Of a stretch of 24,746 nucleotides of DNA, positions 12,947-24,746 are shown in pieces. A model generated the notes under the pieces. The model was given only the letters and a program-made list of their open reading frames with translations, searched no databases and was not told where the DNA came from. Every line of letters starts with the position of its first letter. Within the stretch, counting starts at the first letter, position 1. The position numbers were made by a program, and so were the translations under genes. Where the stretch lies: the NCBI GenBank assembly GCA_019418305.1, contig DYCA01000020.1, positions 1-24,746 of the forward strand, written 5' to 3'. This stretch comes from Clostridiales bacterium. Its GTDB lineage: Bacteria; Bacillota; Clostridia; Oscillospirales; Butyricicoccaceae.

Positions 12947-14905
12947 ATGCCGGATTTTCACATTGTAAGTCCGTATAAAATGGCGGGCGATCAGCCGGAA
13001 GCGGTCGCAAAACTGGTAGAGGGTATCAATAATGGCCTGACCGAGCAGACTCTGATGGGTGTGACCGGTTCGGGCAAAACCTTCACCATGGCCAACATCA
13101 TCGAGCAGACCCAGCGGCCGACGCTGGTGCTTGCGCATAACAAAACGCTCGCCGCGCAGCTGTGTACCGAGCTGCGGGAGTTTTTTCCGGATAACGCGGT
13201 TGAGTATTTTGTCTCTTATTATGACTATTATCAGCCCGAGGCATATATTGCCTCAACCGACACTTATATCGAAAAGGATTCGGCCATCAACGATGAAATC
13301 GACCGCCTGCGCCACTCTGCGACCTCGGCGCTCTCCGAGCGGCGGGACGTGATTATCGTCTCGTCTGTGTCGTGTATTTATTCGCTGGGCGATCCGATAG
13401 ATTATAAGAAGATGGTTATTTCGCTGCGTCCCGGTATGGAAATCAGCCGCGAAACACTGATTCACCGGCTCATTGACATTCAGTATGAGCGCAACGACAT
13501 CGCCTTCGAGCGCAACCGCTTCCGCGTGCGCGGCGATACGGTAGAGATTTGGCCGGTATATTCGGATGAGGACGTGGTGCGCATCGAGTTTTTCGGGGAT
13601 GAGGTTGACCGTATCAGCCGCATCAATCCGCTCACCGGCGTGGTGCTGGGAGAACTCGGCCACACGGCCATTTTCCCCGCCAGCCACTATGTCACGCCCA
13701 AGGATAAATTGCAGGCCGCCATCAAAGATTTGGAGGAAGAGCTGGAGCAGCGCATCCAATATTTTGAGGAGAACGGCAAGCTGATTGAGGCGCAGCGCAT
13801 CGGGCAGCGCACGCGGTACGATATCGAAATGTTGCAGGAAATCGGCTTTTGCAGCGGCATTGAGAACTATTCGCGCGTGCTGTCGCGCCGAGAGCCGGGC
13901 AGCGCCCCGTTTACTTTGATTGACTACTTTCCGGAGGATTTTCTGCTGATCGTGGACGAGAGCCACGTCACGCTGCCGCAGGTGCGCGCCATGTACCATG
14001 GCGACCGCGCCCGCAAGGAGAGTCTGGTCGAGAACGGGTTCCGCCTGCCTTCGGCTTATGACAACCGCCCCTTGAACTTCGACGAGTTCAACGAGCGCTT
14101 AAACCAGATTGTTTACGTCTCCGCGACGCCCGGCGAATATGAGTTGTCGCGCTCGGGACAGGTGGTGGAACAGGTCATCCGCCCGACCGGCCTGCTCGAC
14201 CCGGAAGTGGTCGTGCGCCCGGTCGAAGGACAGATTGACGACCTGATTGGCGAAATCAACACGCGCACCGCCAAGGGCGAGCGCGTGCTGGTGACAACGC
14301 TGACCAAAAAGATGGCGGAGGATTTGACCGGCTATCTGGAAACCGCGGGCATTAAGGTGCGTTACATGCACCATGACGTCAAGACCATCGAACGGCAGGA
14401 GCTGGTGCGCGATTTGCGGCTGGGCGTGTTCGACGTGCTGGTCGGCATTAACTTGCTGCGTGAGGGTCTGGATATCCCGGAGGTGTCGCTGGTCGCCATC
14501 CTCGACGCGGATAAAGAAGGTTTCTTGCGTTCCGAGACCTCGCTCATCCAGACCATCGGCCGCGCCGCGCGTAATGAGCACGGTATGGTCGTGCTGTATG
14601 CGGACAGCATCACGCCTTCGATGCGCCGCGCGATGGACGAGACCGAGCGCCGCCGCGCCTTGCAGGACGCGTTCAACAAAAAACACGGCATCACGCCAAA
14701 ATCGGTCAAAAAGAAGGTGCAGGACGTTATCGAAATTACGTCCAACGTGCCGACGAGTAGCAAAAAGAAGCTGCGCACCAAGGGCGAGCGGCAGCAGGAG
14801 ATTGCCCGCTTGACAAAGCAGATGAAGGAAGCGGCCAAGATGCTGGAATTCGAGATTGCCGCGCAGCTGCGTGATCAGATTCGGGCGCTGGAGGAAGGAA
14901 AATGA
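12947..14905 (+). CDS. uvrB: Excinuclease ABC subunit B
   Basis: A 652-residue UvrB, the damage-verifying helicase of nucleotide excision repair that is loaded by UvrA and recruits UvrC. Visible are the Walker A GVTGSGKT (38-45), the beta-hairpin region [20 protein letters not shown], the Walker B-like [10 protein letters not shown], helicase motifs [13 protein letters not shown] and QTIGRAARN, and a C-terminal UVR helix ([26 protein letters not shown]) for UvrC contact. The length is normal and all motifs are intact. AGAGGAGG sits just before the ATG. The stop overlaps the next gene's ATG as ATGA. Confidence 0.98.
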   Translation: MPDFHIVSPYKMAGDQPEAVAKLVEGINNGLTEQTLMGVTGSGKTFTMANIIEQTQRPTLVLAHNKTLAAQLCTELREFFPDNAVEYFVSYYDYYQPEAYIASTDTYIEKDSAINDEIDRLRHSATSALSERRDVIIVSSVSCIYSLGDPIDYKKMVISLRPGMEISRETLIHRLIDIQYERNDIAFERNRFRVRGDTVEIWPVYSDEDVVRIEFFGDEVDRISRINPLTGVVLGELGHTAIFPASHYVTPKDKLQAAIKDLEEELEQRIQYFEENGKLIEAQRIGQRTRYDIEMLQEIGFCSGIENYSRVLSRREPGSAPFTLIDYFPEDFLLIVDESHVTLPQVRAMYHGDRARKESLVENGFRLPSAYDNRPLNFDEFNERLNQIVYVSATPGEYELSRSGQVVEQVIRPTGLLDPEVVVRPVEGQIDDLIGEINTRTAKGERVLVTTLTKKMAEDLTGYLETAGIKVRYMHHDVKTIERQELVRDLRLGVFDVLVGINLLREGLDIPEVSLVAILDADKEGFLRSETSLIQTIGRAARNEHGMVVLYADSITPSMRRAMDETERRRALQDAFNKKHGITPKSVKKKVQDVIEITSNVPTSSKKKLRTKGERQQEIARLTKQMKEAAKMLEFEIAAQLRDQIRALEEGK

Positions 14906-15723
14906 GGATTTTCACACTCATGGAGGATACCGCGTGCGCGCCGGATTTCGCCTGTGAGCACGGGCTGAGTTTTTCTATCGAAACAAACGGCCGCAAGCTG
15001 TTGTTTGATATGGGGCAGACCGATTTGTTTTTGAAAAACGCTGAGACGCTCGGCATCGACCTGTCCGCAGTGGACATGGCCTTTGTCTCGCATGGGCATT
15101 ACGACCATGGCGGCGGACTGACAGCGTTTCTGGCAATCAACGACCATGCGCCGGTTTATGTGCACGAAAAGGCGTTCGAGCCGCACTTTTCCCACAAGCC
15201 GGAGGGTATCAAGGACATCGGTCTGGACACGGCACTGGCGGCGAATCCGCGTCTGCGGCGCATCAGTGGTGTGACGCAGATAGATGAAACGCTGCCCCTG
15301 TTTTCCGACATTACAGGCGCGGATTGCGTGCCTGCGGGCAACCGCACGCTGTACGAGCGGGAAAACGGACAGTATGTTCCCGACCGTTTCCTGCATGAGC
15401 AAAGTCTTATCGTGCGTGAAAGGGATAAGGCAGTGCTGTTTACCGGTTGCGCGCATCGAGGCGTTATCAATATCTGCACGCGGGCAAAGGAGCTGATCGG
15501 CCGTGACCCGGATGCTGTTATCGGCGGGATGCACCTGTTCAGCCCGTCAACCGGCAAAAGTGAGCCGGACGAGAATATCCGTGCGGTTGCAGAACGCCTT
15601 GCGGACACAAACAGCCGCTACTATACCTGTCACTGCACCGGCCCGCACGCCTATGACGTGCTGCAGGAAACGCTCGGTGCGCGCATCGCGTTCCTGTCCG
15701 CGGGCAGTATGATAGAAATTTAA
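14902..15723 (+). CDS. Metallo-beta-lactamase-fold hydrolase (COG1237-like)
   Basis: A 273-residue MBL-fold protein. The metal motif [11 protein letters not shown] lies at residues about 66-76, and later [22 protein letters not shown] and TCHCTG fit the COG1237 group. That group includes enzymes annotated as 7,8-dihydropterin-6-methyl-aminobenzene-phosphate synthase, but most bacterial members are uncharacterised, and a pterin role here is not supported. It overlaps uvrB by 4 bp (ATGA), with a GGAGGAAG site inside the end of uvrB, and precedes uvrA by 63 bp. Its place between the two repair genes is unusual and suggests co-expression only. Confidence 0.88.
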   Translation: MRIFTLMEDTACAPDFACEHGLSFSIETNGRKLLFDMGQTDLFLKNAETLGIDLSAVDMAFVSHGHYDHGGGLTAFLAINDHAPVYVHEKAFEPHFSHKPEGIKDIGLDTALAANPRLRRISGVTQIDETLPLFSDITGADCVPAGNRTLYERENGQYVPDRFLHEQSLIVRERDKAVLFTGCAHRGVINICTRAKELIGRDPDAVIGGMHLFSPSTGKSEPDENIRAVAERLADTNSRYYTCHCTGPHAYDVLQETLGARIAFLSAGSMIEI

Positions 15724-15786
15724 TATGCGCATGCTATTCAGGATAGAGAAACCCGAAACAAAAGTGAGGATGAAGCAGAAAAAGCT

Positions 15787-18633
15787 ATGCACGAATATAT
15801 TCATGTCAAGGGTGCGCGTGAGCACAACCTGAAAAACATCGATATCAAGATTCCGCGCGACAAGCTGGTCGTGCTGACCGGTCTGTCCGGTTCGGGCAAG
15901 TCGTCGCTGGCGTTCGACACCATTTACGCCGAGGGCCAGCGCCGCTATGTCGAGTCGCTGTCCAGCTACGCGCGGCAGTTTTTGGGGCAGATGGACAAGC
16001 CGGACGTGGACTACATCGACGGTTTGTCGCCCGCCATTTCGATTGACCAGAAAACCACTTCGCAGAACCCGCGTTCAACGGTCGGCACGGTCACGGAGAT
16101 TTACGACTACATGCGTTTGCTTTGGGCGCGTATCGGCACGCCGCATTGTCCGAAGTGCGGCAAGGAAATTCATCAGCAGACCATTGACCAAATCATCGAC
16201 CGGCTGATGACGCTTGAGGAAAGAACGCGCGTACAGATTCTCGCGCCGGTCATCCGCGGCAAAAAAGGCGAGCATGTCAAGGTGTTCGAGGACGCCAGAC
16301 GGCAAGGCTATGTCCGCGTGCGGGTGGACGGCGAAATGCGCGATCTGTCCGAGGAGATTAAACTGCAAAAGACCAAAAAACACAACATCGAGATTGTTGT
16401 CGACCGTATTTCGATTCGCGCGGATGTGCGCAGCCGTCTGACCGACTCGGTCGAGACCGCGGCGGCGCTGTCGGGCGGTCTGGTGATTGCGGATGTGGTC
16501 GGCGGCGAGCCGATCACCTTTTCGCAGAACTATGCCTGCGAGGACTGCGGCATTTCCATCGAGGAACTCACCCCGCGTATGTTCTCGTTCAACAACCCCT
16601 ACGGCGCATGTCCGGTGTGTACGGGACTGGGCATGCAGATGCGCGTCGACCCGGACCGCATCCTGCCCAACCGCAAGCTGTCCATCCGCAAGGGGGCAAT
16701 CCGGGCCTCCGGCTGGGGCAGCGCCGAGCCGGGCACGATTGCGGGTATGTACTTCACGGCGCTGGGCAAAAAGCACGGCTTTACGCTCGACACGCCAATC
16801 GAGGAGATGAGCGACGCGGCGGTGCACGAGCTGCTGTACGGCACAGGCGACGAGCCGCTGGAGCTGTCGGTCAGCCGTGTGTCGGGCGGCGTGATGCGCC
16901 AGCCGTTCGAGGGCATTGTGGTCAATCTGGAACGCCGCTACAAGGAAACTTCGAGCGACTATGCACGCAGTGAAATCGAAGAGTGCATGAGCGAAATTCC
17001 CTGTCCCGCGTGCCACGGCCGCCGTCTGCGGCCCGAGGTGCTGGCGGTCACGGTCGGCGGACTGAATATCGCGGAGTTTTCCGAAAAGTCGGTCGTCAAG
17101 GCGATGGAGTTTTTGCATACCTTGCAGCTGACCGAGATGCAGCACAAAATCGGCGACCGCGTCATCAAAGAAATTATGGACCGATTGGGCTTTTTGCAGT
17201 CGGTCGGACTGGAATACCTGACACTTTCGCGCTCGTCCGGCACGCTGTCGGGCGGCGAGAGCCAGCGCATCCGGCTTGCCACCCAAATCGGCTCGTCGCT
17301 GATGGGTGTGCTGTATATTCTGGATGAGCCGTCCATCGGCCTGCACCAGCGTGACAACGACAAGCTGCTTGCCACCCTGAAACGTCTGCGCGACCTCGGC
17401 AACACGCTGATTGTGGTCGAGCACGACGAGGACACCATGCTTGCGGCTGACTATATCGTGGACATCGGCCCGGGCGCGGGACGAGGCGGCGGCGAGGTCG
17501 TGTTCGAGGGCAAGGTGGATGACTTGCTGCAATGTGAAACCTCACTGACCGGACAGTACCTTTCCGGCCGCAAGTGCATTCCGGTGCCCGCGGTGCGCCG
17601 CAAGGGCAACGGCAAAAAACTGACGGTTAAGGGCTGCGCGGTTAACAACTTAAAGCACACGGACTTTACCATTCCGCTTGGGACGTTCACCTGCGTAACC
17701 GGCGTGTCCGGCTCAGGAAAATCCTCGTTTGTCAACGAGATTCTTTACAAAAAGCTCGCTGCCGAACTGAACGGCGCCAAGACGCGTGCGGGCGCGCACG
17801 ATAAATTTATCGGCCTTTCCTATCTTGATAAGGTCATCGACATCAACCAGTCGCCCATCGGGCGCACGCCACGTTCCAACCCCGCGACCTACACGGGCGT
17901 ATTCAACGACATTCGCGACCTGTTCGCCAAAACGGCGGATGCCAAGGCGCGCGGCTACGGTCCGAGCCGGTTTTCCTTCAACGTCAAGGGCGGACGATGC
18001 GAGGCCTGCGCGGGCGACGGCCTGCTCAAAATTGAGATGCACTTTTTGCCGGATGTGTATGTGCCCTGCGATGTGTGCAAGGGCAAGCGGTATAACAAGG
18101 AAACGCTTGAGGTGCGCTACAAGGGCAAGAACATCTATGAAGTCCTTGATATGACGGTGGACGAAGCGTGCGAGTTTTTCGCCAACGTCCCCAAAATCGC
18201 CAGACGGCTGGAGACGATGCGCGAAGTCGGACTGGGGTATGTCAAGCTCGGCCAGTCCTCCACCACGTTGTCGGGCGGCGAAGCGCAGCGTGCTAAGCTC
18301 GCCACTGAGCTGAGCAAGCGCTCGACCGGCAAGACCATCTATATCCTTGACGAGCCGACCACCGGCCTGCACGTCGCGGATGTGCACAAGCTGGTCGATG
18401 TGCTGCAAAAGCTGGTCGACGCGGGCAACACCGTGGTCGTCATCGAGCATAATCTGGACGTTATCAAAACCGCGGATTATATCCTCGACCTCGGTCCCGA
18501 GGGTGGCGACGGCGGCGGCCGACTGGTGGTGGCCGGCACGCCGGAGGAGGTCGCGGCTTGCCCGGATTCCTACACCGGACAGTACCTCGGACGGATGTTG
18601 GAACGGCAGAATGCGGCGAAAACAGAAGAATAA
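15787..18633 (+). CDS. uvrA: Excinuclease ABC subunit A
   Basis: A 948-residue UvrA, the dimeric ATPase that finds bulky DNA lesions and loads UvrB. Both ATPase modules are complete: Walker [10 protein letters not shown] and GVSGSGKSS, signatures [12 protein letters not shown] and [12 protein letters not shown], and Walker [10 protein letters not shown] and LDEPTTGLH. Zinc modules are visible as CPKCG, CEDCG with CPVC, and CEACAG with CDVCKG. The start follows the family opening ([16 protein letters not shown]). Its ribosome site is weak: the only GAGG lies about 17 nt upstream, and a 35-codon open frame (15725-15832) overlaps the start out of frame. Otherwise it is a normal gene. Confidence 0.98.
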   Translation: MHEYIHVKGAREHNLKNIDIKIPRDKLVVLTGLSGSGKSSLAFDTIYAEGQRRYVESLSSYARQFLGQMDKPDVDYIDGLSPAISIDQKTTSQNPRSTVGTVTEIYDYMRLLWARIGTPHCPKCGKEIHQQTIDQIIDRLMTLEERTRVQILAPVIRGKKGEHVKVFEDARRQGYVRVRVDGEMRDLSEEIKLQKTKKHNIEIVVDRISIRADVRSRLTDSVETAAALSGGLVIADVVGGEPITFSQNYACEDCGISIEELTPRMFSFNNPYGACPVCTGLGMQMRVDPDRILPNRKLSIRKGAIRASGWGSAEPGTIAGMYFTALGKKHGFTLDTPIEEMSDAAVHELLYGTGDEPLELSVSRVSGGVMRQPFEGIVVNLERRYKETSSDYARSEIEECMSEIPCPACHGRRLRPEVLAVTVGGLNIAEFSEKSVVKAMEFLHTLQLTEMQHKIGDRVIKEIMDRLGFLQSVGLEYLTLSRSSGTLSGGESQRIRLATQIGSSLMGVLYILDEPSIGLHQRDNDKLLATLKRLRDLGNTLIVVEHDEDTMLAADYIVDIGPGAGRGGGEVVFEGKVDDLLQCETSLTGQYLSGRKCIPVPAVRRKGNGKKLTVKGCAVNNLKHTDFTIPLGTFTCVTGVSGSGKSSFVNEILYKKLAAELNGAKTRAGAHDKFIGLSYLDKVIDINQSPIGRTPRSNPATYTGVFNDIRDLFAKTADAKARGYGPSRFSFNVKGGRCEACAGDGLLKIEMHFLPDVYVPCDVCKGKRYNKETLEVRYKGKNIYEVLDMTVDEACEFFANVPKIARRLETMREVGLGYVKLGQSSTTLSGGEAQRAKLATELSKRSTGKTIYILDEPTTGLHVADVHKLVDVLQKLVDAGNTVVVIEHNLDVIKTADYILDLGPEGGDGGGRLVVAGTPEEVAACPDSYTGQYLGRMLERQNAAKTEE

Positions 18634-18651
18634 AGCGGCTTTTTGCGTGAA

Positions 18652-18686
18652 AAAAGCGGGCATTTCCCTGTGAAATGCCCGCTTTT
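18652..18686 (+). terminator. Intrinsic terminator of the uvrA operon
   Basis: Perfect 15-bp stem, AAAAGCGGGCATTTC (18652-18666) with GAAATGCCCGCTTTT (18672-18686), loop CCTGT. It lies just past the uvrA stop codon and ends in a short T-run. Confidence 0.9.
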
Positions 18687-18705
18687 GACAATTTGCATAA
18701 AAATG

Positions 18706-18734
18706 TTGAGCTTTGTGGCGCGTTTTGGTATAAT
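18706..18734 (+). promoter_or_regulatory. Promoter of the recJ-rel operon
   Basis: -35 TTGAGC (18706-18711), 17-nt spacer, perfect -10 TATAAT (18729-18734), about 31 bp before the recJ ATG. A TTGACA at 18685-18690 has no -10 at the right distance. Confidence 0.75.
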
Positions 18735-18765
18735 AATGGTAATATAAAATAAATGAGGGAGACAT

Positions 18766-20841
18766 ATGAAAACAAAGCGATGGGTAATCGCCGACCCTTC
18801 CGAGGCGCGCGTGCGTGCGCTGTCGGAAGAGGGCGGGTATGCCCCGCTGGCTGCAGCCGTTCTGGTGGCGCGCGGCATCGACACGCCCGAGGCTGCAGCC
18901 GATTATCTGAGCTGTGATACATCCGGCCTGTACGACCCGTTTCTGCTGGCGGATATGGACAAAGCTGTCGCGGTAATACGCGGTGCAATCGCGCGCGGCG
19001 AGCATATTGTGGTATACGGTGACTATGACGTGGATGGTGTGACTGCCACCTGCGCACTGGTGGATTATCTGCGCAGCTGCGGCGCGGCCTGCGAATATTA
19101 CATCCCCAACCGCTTGCGCGAGGGCTATGGTCTGTCCCGCGCGGCGATGGAGGAATTGTATGAGAAGGGGACTCGTCTGCTGATTACGGTCGACTCCGGC
19201 ATCACCGCCGACGAGGAGATCGCGGTCGCGCGTGAGCTTGGCATGCAGGTGGTTATCACCGACCACCATGAGTGCCACGACGCGCTGCCCGCAGCGGATG
19301 CGGTGGTCGATTACAAGCGGTCGGACTGCACCTACCCGTTTGACAGCCTTGCCGGTGTGGGCGTAGCATTCAAGCTGATCTGCGCACTCGAGGGCAATGC
19401 GGAAACCGTACTCGAGCGGTACGCGGATTTGGTGGCGCTGGGCACGGTCGCGGATGTGATGCCCATTACGGGCGAAAACCGTATTATCGTGGCGGCGGGC
19501 CTGAAGAAAATGGCCGCGACCGGAAACATCGGTCTGGAAATGCTGCTGCGCGAGGCAGGTATGAAGCACAAACGCCTGACCTCCTCGACCATCAGCTTTG
19601 TGCTGGCCCCGCGTATCAATGCGGCAGGCCGTATGGGACGCGCGGAGCTTGCCGCCGAGCTGTTTTTGACGCATGACCCGGTGCGCGCGCAGGCGCTTGC
19701 TGCGCAGCTTTGTGAGCAGAACAAGCTGCGGCAGAATGAGGAAAATCAGATTTTAACGCAGGCGCTTGCCCGTCTGCGCAAGGAATACAATCCGCTGGAG
19801 GATAAAATCATCGTGCTGGCGGAAAAAGGCTGGCATCACGGCGTAATCGGCATTGTCTGTTCGCGCCTGTGCGACCGGTACGGCTGTCCGGTCGTGCTGA
19901 TTTCGCTTGACGAGGACGGCACGGGCAAAGGCTCGGGCCGCTCGGTGGGCGGGTTTAACCTGTTTGATGCGCTGACCTCGTGTGAGGACCTGCTCGAGCG
20001 CTACGGCGGGCACGCGCTTGCCGCCGGCCTGACCGTCGACGCGGATAAGGTGGATGCGCTGCGCGAGCGGCTGCGCGCTTATGCCGAGGCCCACGTCACC
20101 ATGGCGGAGCTGGTGCCGCAATTGCACATTGACTGCATGGTGCGCCCCGAATGGCTGACCGAGGAGAATATCGAAGCGCTGAACGTTCTCGAGCCATACG
20201 GCATGCGCAACGCCGAGCCGGTGTTCTGCATGAAGGACATGGTGGCGGAGGACATCACGCCCATTTCGTCCGACCGGCATGTGCGCATGACGCTGGTCAA
20301 GGACGGCGTGCGCTTTTCCGCAATCTGGTTTGGAACAGGCGCAGGCGGACTCGGCTTTGTCGAGGGCAACTACGTCGATGCCGCCTTTCATCTGGAAATC
20401 AATGAGTTCCGCGGCCGCCGCACGGTACAGCTGACGCTGTGCGACGCGCAGCTGAGCGACTGTGAGCATCTGGCCGACCAGAAGCTGCTCAATGTGTACA
20501 ATACCTATATGGCCGACGGGCCGCTGACCGCGCGCGAGGCGCGCCTGCTGCTGCCCGACCGGAAGGATTTGGTGGCAGTGTGGCGGCATATCGTGTGCCG
20601 CGCGGAGGATGGCCGCCTGTCTGTGCCGGACGGCGCACTGTCGCGCCGCGTGGCGTGGGAGAGCCGCCGCGACATCAATATCGGCAAGCTGTTTGTGTGT
20701 CTGGATGTGTTTTCCGAGTCCGGACTGATCAGTTATCATTTCAAGGAAGGGATGCTCAACATCCTGCTCAAGCCTTACGAGGGTAAGGCGGATATATCCG
20801 GTTCGGTCGTTCTGGCCACGCTGCAAAGCATGGCGGGCTAA
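18766..20841 (+). CDS. recJ: Single-stranded-DNA 5'-3' exonuclease RecJ
   Basis: A 691-residue DHH-family nuclease that degrades single-stranded DNA from the 5' end in recombination, mismatch and base-excision repair. Catalytic motifs are VVYGDYDVDGVTATC (residues 82-96), DSGIT (143-147) and ITDHHECHD with the DHH at 166-168. A DHHA1 domain follows, with KGWHHGVIGIV and GSGRSVGGFNLFDAL, YGGHALAAG and an OB-fold region. The C-terminal 130 residues form the Firmicutes extension seen in long RecJ proteins. GAGGGAG precedes the ATG at about 4 nt. The gene is directly followed by rel. Confidence 0.96.
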   Translation: MKTKRWVIADPSEARVRALSEEGGYAPLAAAVLVARGIDTPEAAADYLSCDTSGLYDPFLLADMDKAVAVIRGAIARGEHIVVYGDYDVDGVTATCALVDYLRSCGAACEYYIPNRLREGYGLSRAAMEELYEKGTRLLITVDSGITADEEIAVARELGMQVVITDHHECHDALPAADAVVDYKRSDCTYPFDSLAGVGVAFKLICALEGNAETVLERYADLVALGTVADVMPITGENRIIVAAGLKKMAATGNIGLEMLLREAGMKHKRLTSSTISFVLAPRINAAGRMGRAELAAELFLTHDPVRAQALAAQLCEQNKLRQNEENQILTQALARLRKEYNPLEDKIIVLAEKGWHHGVIGIVCSRLCDRYGCPVVLISLDEDGTGKGSGRSVGGFNLFDALTSCEDLLERYGGHALAAGLTVDADKVDALRERLRAYAEAHVTMAELVPQLHIDCMVRPEWLTEENIEALNVLEPYGMRNAEPVFCMKDMVAEDITPISSDRHVRMTLVKDGVRFSAIWFGTGAGGLGFVEGNYVDAAFHLEINEFRGRRTVQLTLCDAQLSDCEHLADQKLLNVYNTYMADGPLTAREARLLLPDRKDLVAVWRHIVCRAEDGRLSVPDGALSRRVAWESRRDINIGKLFVCLDVFSESGLISYHFKEGMLNILLKPYEGKADISGSVVLATLQSMAG

Positions 20842-20860
20842 CGGAATGGGGGAACGAAGT

Positions 20861-23044
<2,184 letters not shown>

Positions 23045-23071
23045 CAAAAGATAAATCCAAAAGGAACAACC

Positions 23072-23836
23072 ATGCAGAAGAAATATTTCTTTTTTGATAT
23101 CGACGGCACGCTGAGCGTTGGGCAGACTATGGTCATGCCTGAGAGTGCGGTGCGCTGTCTGGAACAGCTGCGCGCCAACGGGCATTTTACAGCACTCGCC
23201 ACCGGTCGCTTACAGGCATCGGCGGCACGGTTTGCCGCGCAGCACAGTTTTACGGATTTTGTTGCGGATGGCGGATACAGTCTGACCCTCGGCGGCAAGA
23301 TTGTGGAGATGAAGAGTCTGCCTGCGGCAGACTGCATCGCGCTGATTGACCGTCTGGAAACGGCGGGCATCCCATGGGCGGTCACGCCGGTCAATGAGCG
23401 CATTTGTGTGACCACGGATAAACGCTATCTGGACGCTGCGCCGCCTGAATACTTTCCGACGCGGTACGACCCGGCGTTTGATTACCGCACGTTGCAGGTG
23501 CTGTATAAGGTCAACATCGCGTGTACGGCGGAGCAGGAGTGCAACATTGATTTTGGATCGCTGCCAACTGTGCGGTACAATCGTGATATCCTGCTCGTTG
23601 AGCCAACTGAAAAGCAAAATGGCATTCGCCGTATGGTGGAGCGGCTCGGTATTCCGAATGAGGACGTGGTCATCTTCGGGGACGGCACGAACGACGTGTG
23701 TATGTTTGGACAGGGCTGGTTCTCGATCGCGATGGGCAACGCACGCGATGCGCTCAAGCGCATGGCAGATTATGTGACCGACCCGGTCGATCGGGATGGC
23801 CTGTGGAATGCCTGCCGTCATTTCGGCTGGATTTAA
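23072..23836 (+). CDS. Cof-type HAD-superfamily phosphatase
   Basis: A 254-residue HAD phosphatase of the Cof/IIB type. It shows the nucleophile motif FFDIDGT (Asp9, Asp11), the threonine-like motif ALATGR around residue 48, a cap domain in the middle and the closing metal motif VIFGDGTNDVCMF (Asp204, Asp208). Such enzymes hydrolyse sugar phosphates, nucleotides or flavin precursors; the substrate is not predictable. AAAGGAAC precedes the ATG. It lies 27 bp after rel and 12 bp before the tatD gene, so it is in the same operon. Confidence 0.92.
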   Translation: MQKKYFFFDIDGTLSVGQTMVMPESAVRCLEQLRANGHFTALATGRLQASAARFAAQHSFTDFVADGGYSLTLGGKIVEMKSLPAADCIALIDRLETAGIPWAVTPVNERICVTTDKRYLDAAPPEYFPTRYDPAFDYRTLQVLYKVNIACTAEQECNIDFGSLPTVRYNRDILLVEPTEKQNGIRRMVERLGIPNEDVVIFGDGTNDVCMFGQGWFSIAMGNARDALKRMADYVTDPVDRDGLWNACRHFGWI

Positions 23837-23848
23837 GGAGAGACGCAC

Positions 23849-24619
23849 ATGTTGTTTGATACGCACGCACACTACGATGATGAACGCTTTGACGAGGACC
23901 GCGACGCGCTTTTAACCTCCATGCCGGAGCACAATGTAGGACTGATTCTCAATCCGGGCTGCGATGTGGAGACTTCGCGCAAGGCCGTAAGCTATGCACA
24001 AAAATACCCGTTTGTATATGCTGCGGTCGGTATTCATCCGGAAAATATCAACGAAAACTGGAATAATGACCTCGTGGTCATCAAAGAACTGGCTGAGACC
24101 GAGCCGCGCGTGCGCGCCATCGGGGAGATTGGGCTGGACTACTATTGGGAAAAGGACGAGCGCGCCCGCGCGCGGCAGCAAGTCGTGTTCGCGCATCAGA
24201 TGGAGCTGGCGCGCGAGCTGGACAAGCCGGTGATTGTGCATGACCGTGACGCACATGCGGACTGTCTGGAAATTGCGCGGCGGTATGCCGGTACGCGAGG
24301 CGTATTCCACTGCTTTGCGGGCAGTGTCCAGATGGCACGTGAGCTGCTGGACTTAGGCTATTACCTGTCGTTCACAGGTGTGATTACCTTCAAGAATGCG
24401 CGCCGCGCCATTGAGGTGATCCGCGAGGTGCCGCTGGACCGGCTGATGGTCGAGACGGATGCACCCTACATGGCGCCCGAGCCGTTTCGGGGTCGACGCA
24501 ATTCGTCGCTGTATGTTTATCGTATGGCCGAAACGATTGCGCAGATTAAAGGGATGGATGCCGCGGAAGTGGAACGTGTAACGATGGAAAACGGCAAGCG
24601 GCTATTTGGCATCAATTGA
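23849..24619 (+). CDS. tatD: TatD-family metal-dependent nuclease
   Basis: A 256-residue TIM-barrel hydrolase. Metal ligands are visible as DTHAHYDD (His6, His8), GEIGLDYY (Glu93), PVIVHDRDAH, VFHCFAGS and ETDAPY. TatD proteins are 3'-5' exonucleases for DNA or RNA, and some act as D-aminoacyl-tRNA deacylase-like enzymes. The gene is complete and ends at a terminator. AAGGAGA lies 8 nt before the ATG. In many Firmicutes tatD sits by metG and ksgA; here it ends the recJ-rel run. Confidence 0.95.
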   Translation: MLFDTHAHYDDERFDEDRDALLTSMPEHNVGLILNPGCDVETSRKAVSYAQKYPFVYAAVGIHPENINENWNNDLVVIKELAETEPRVRAIGEIGLDYYWEKDERARARQQVVFAHQMELARELDKPVIVHDRDAHADCLEIARRYAGTRGVFHCFAGSVQMARELLDLGYYLSFTGVITFKNARRAIEVIREVPLDRLMVETDAPYMAPEPFRGRRNSSLYVYRMAETIAQIKGMDAAEVERVTMENGKRLFGIN

Positions 24620-24642
24620 GTCAGTTGACAACAGAATACACA

Positions 24643-24669
24643 AAAAAGCCCGCCAATGGCGGGCTTTTT
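24643..24669. terminator. Intrinsic terminator between tatD and tRNA-Gly
   Basis: Perfect 12-bp stem AAAAAGCCCGCC (24643-24654) with GGCGGGCTTTTT (24658-24669) around AAT. It serves tatD on the plus strand and, being symmetric, can end the minus-strand tRNA transcript 3 bp further right. Confidence 0.92.
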
Positions 24670-24672
24670 GTT

Positions 24673-24746
24673 TGGAGCGGATGATGGGAGTCGAACCCAC
24701 CTATGCAGCTTGGGAAGCTGCCGTTCTACCGATGAACTACACCCGC
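24673..24746 (-). tRNA. tRNA-Gly, anticodon CCC
   Basis: A complete 74-nt tRNA with encoded CCA. On the minus strand it begins GCGGGTG, has a D-arm GTTCATCGGTAGAAC, an anticodon stem GCAGC/GCTGC with loop TTCCCAA (anticodon CCC at 24712-24714), a T-loop TTCGACT and a 3' CATCCGC-TCCA that pairs with the start (one G-U pair). It reads GGG codons. Its 5' end coincides with the window edge, so its promoter is not visible. Confidence 0.96.

Noticed and set aside
16075..17532. A 485-codon open frame antisense to uvrA
   Set aside because: It mirrors the codon structure of a GC-rich gene on the other strand. The protein is Q/H/R-rich low-complexity and has no ribosome site, while uvrA is complete.
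17713..19674. A 653-codon open frame antisense to the uvrA end and recJ start
   Set aside because: It runs through the uvrA terminator and the recJ promoter and encodes no recognisable domain. It is a shadow frame.

Overview
This window is GC-rich chromosomal DNA from a bacterium that is most probably an anaerobic Firmicute of class Clostridia, near Oscillospiraceae or Butyricicoccaceae. That placement is inference. It rests on AGGAGG-type ribosome sites, sigma-A promoters with 17-nt spacers, clostridial families (DUF2089, DUF4364, DUF896, a reverse rubrerythrin), a single long Rel protein and the gene pair recJ-rel. Most of the window is housekeeping: about 26 protein genes, one tRNA and clear intrinsic terminators. 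I see no prophage, insertion sequence, CRISPR array or defence island.

Left part (1-6860). A plus-strand cluster encodes a DUF2089-type helix-turn-helix protein and two small paralogous membrane proteins; it ends at a bidirectional terminator. Next come minus-strand genes for an HD hydrolase, a MATE exporter, a GNAT acetyltransferase and a nitroreductase. The nitroreductase promoter carries a TGTAC inverted repeat. A tightly overlapping minus-strand operon follows: DUF896 protein, CCA-adding enzyme, HD hydrolase and YjbQ.

Middle (6861-11617). Divergent promoters separate the DUF896 operon from metY, the O-acetylhomoserine sulfhydrylase gene. After metY lies a 395-bp gene-free stretch with two good promoters, an AT-rich Fur/PerR-like palindrome and a second inverted repeat at the promoter of an Rrf2-type regulator. 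The regulator precedes a reverse rubrerythrin (peroxide reductase), so this is probably an oxidative-stress unit. On the minus strand, a DUF4364 winged-helix protein is translationally coupled to lrgA and lrgB.

Right part (11618-24746). A plus-strand DNA-repair run reads GNAT, radC, uvrB, a metallo-beta-lactamase-fold hydrolase and uvrA, and ends in a strong terminator. A new promoter then drives recJ, rel ((p)ppGpp synthetase/hydrolase), a Cof-type HAD phosphatase and a TatD nuclease, again ended by a terminator. A complete minus-strand tRNA-Gly(CCC) sits at the right edge.

I do not see a clear new biological system. The best leads are the DUF2089/small-membrane-protein module, the regulatory region of the Rrf2-rubrerythrin unit, the DUF4364-lrgAB coupling and the operator-bearing nitroreductase promoter.
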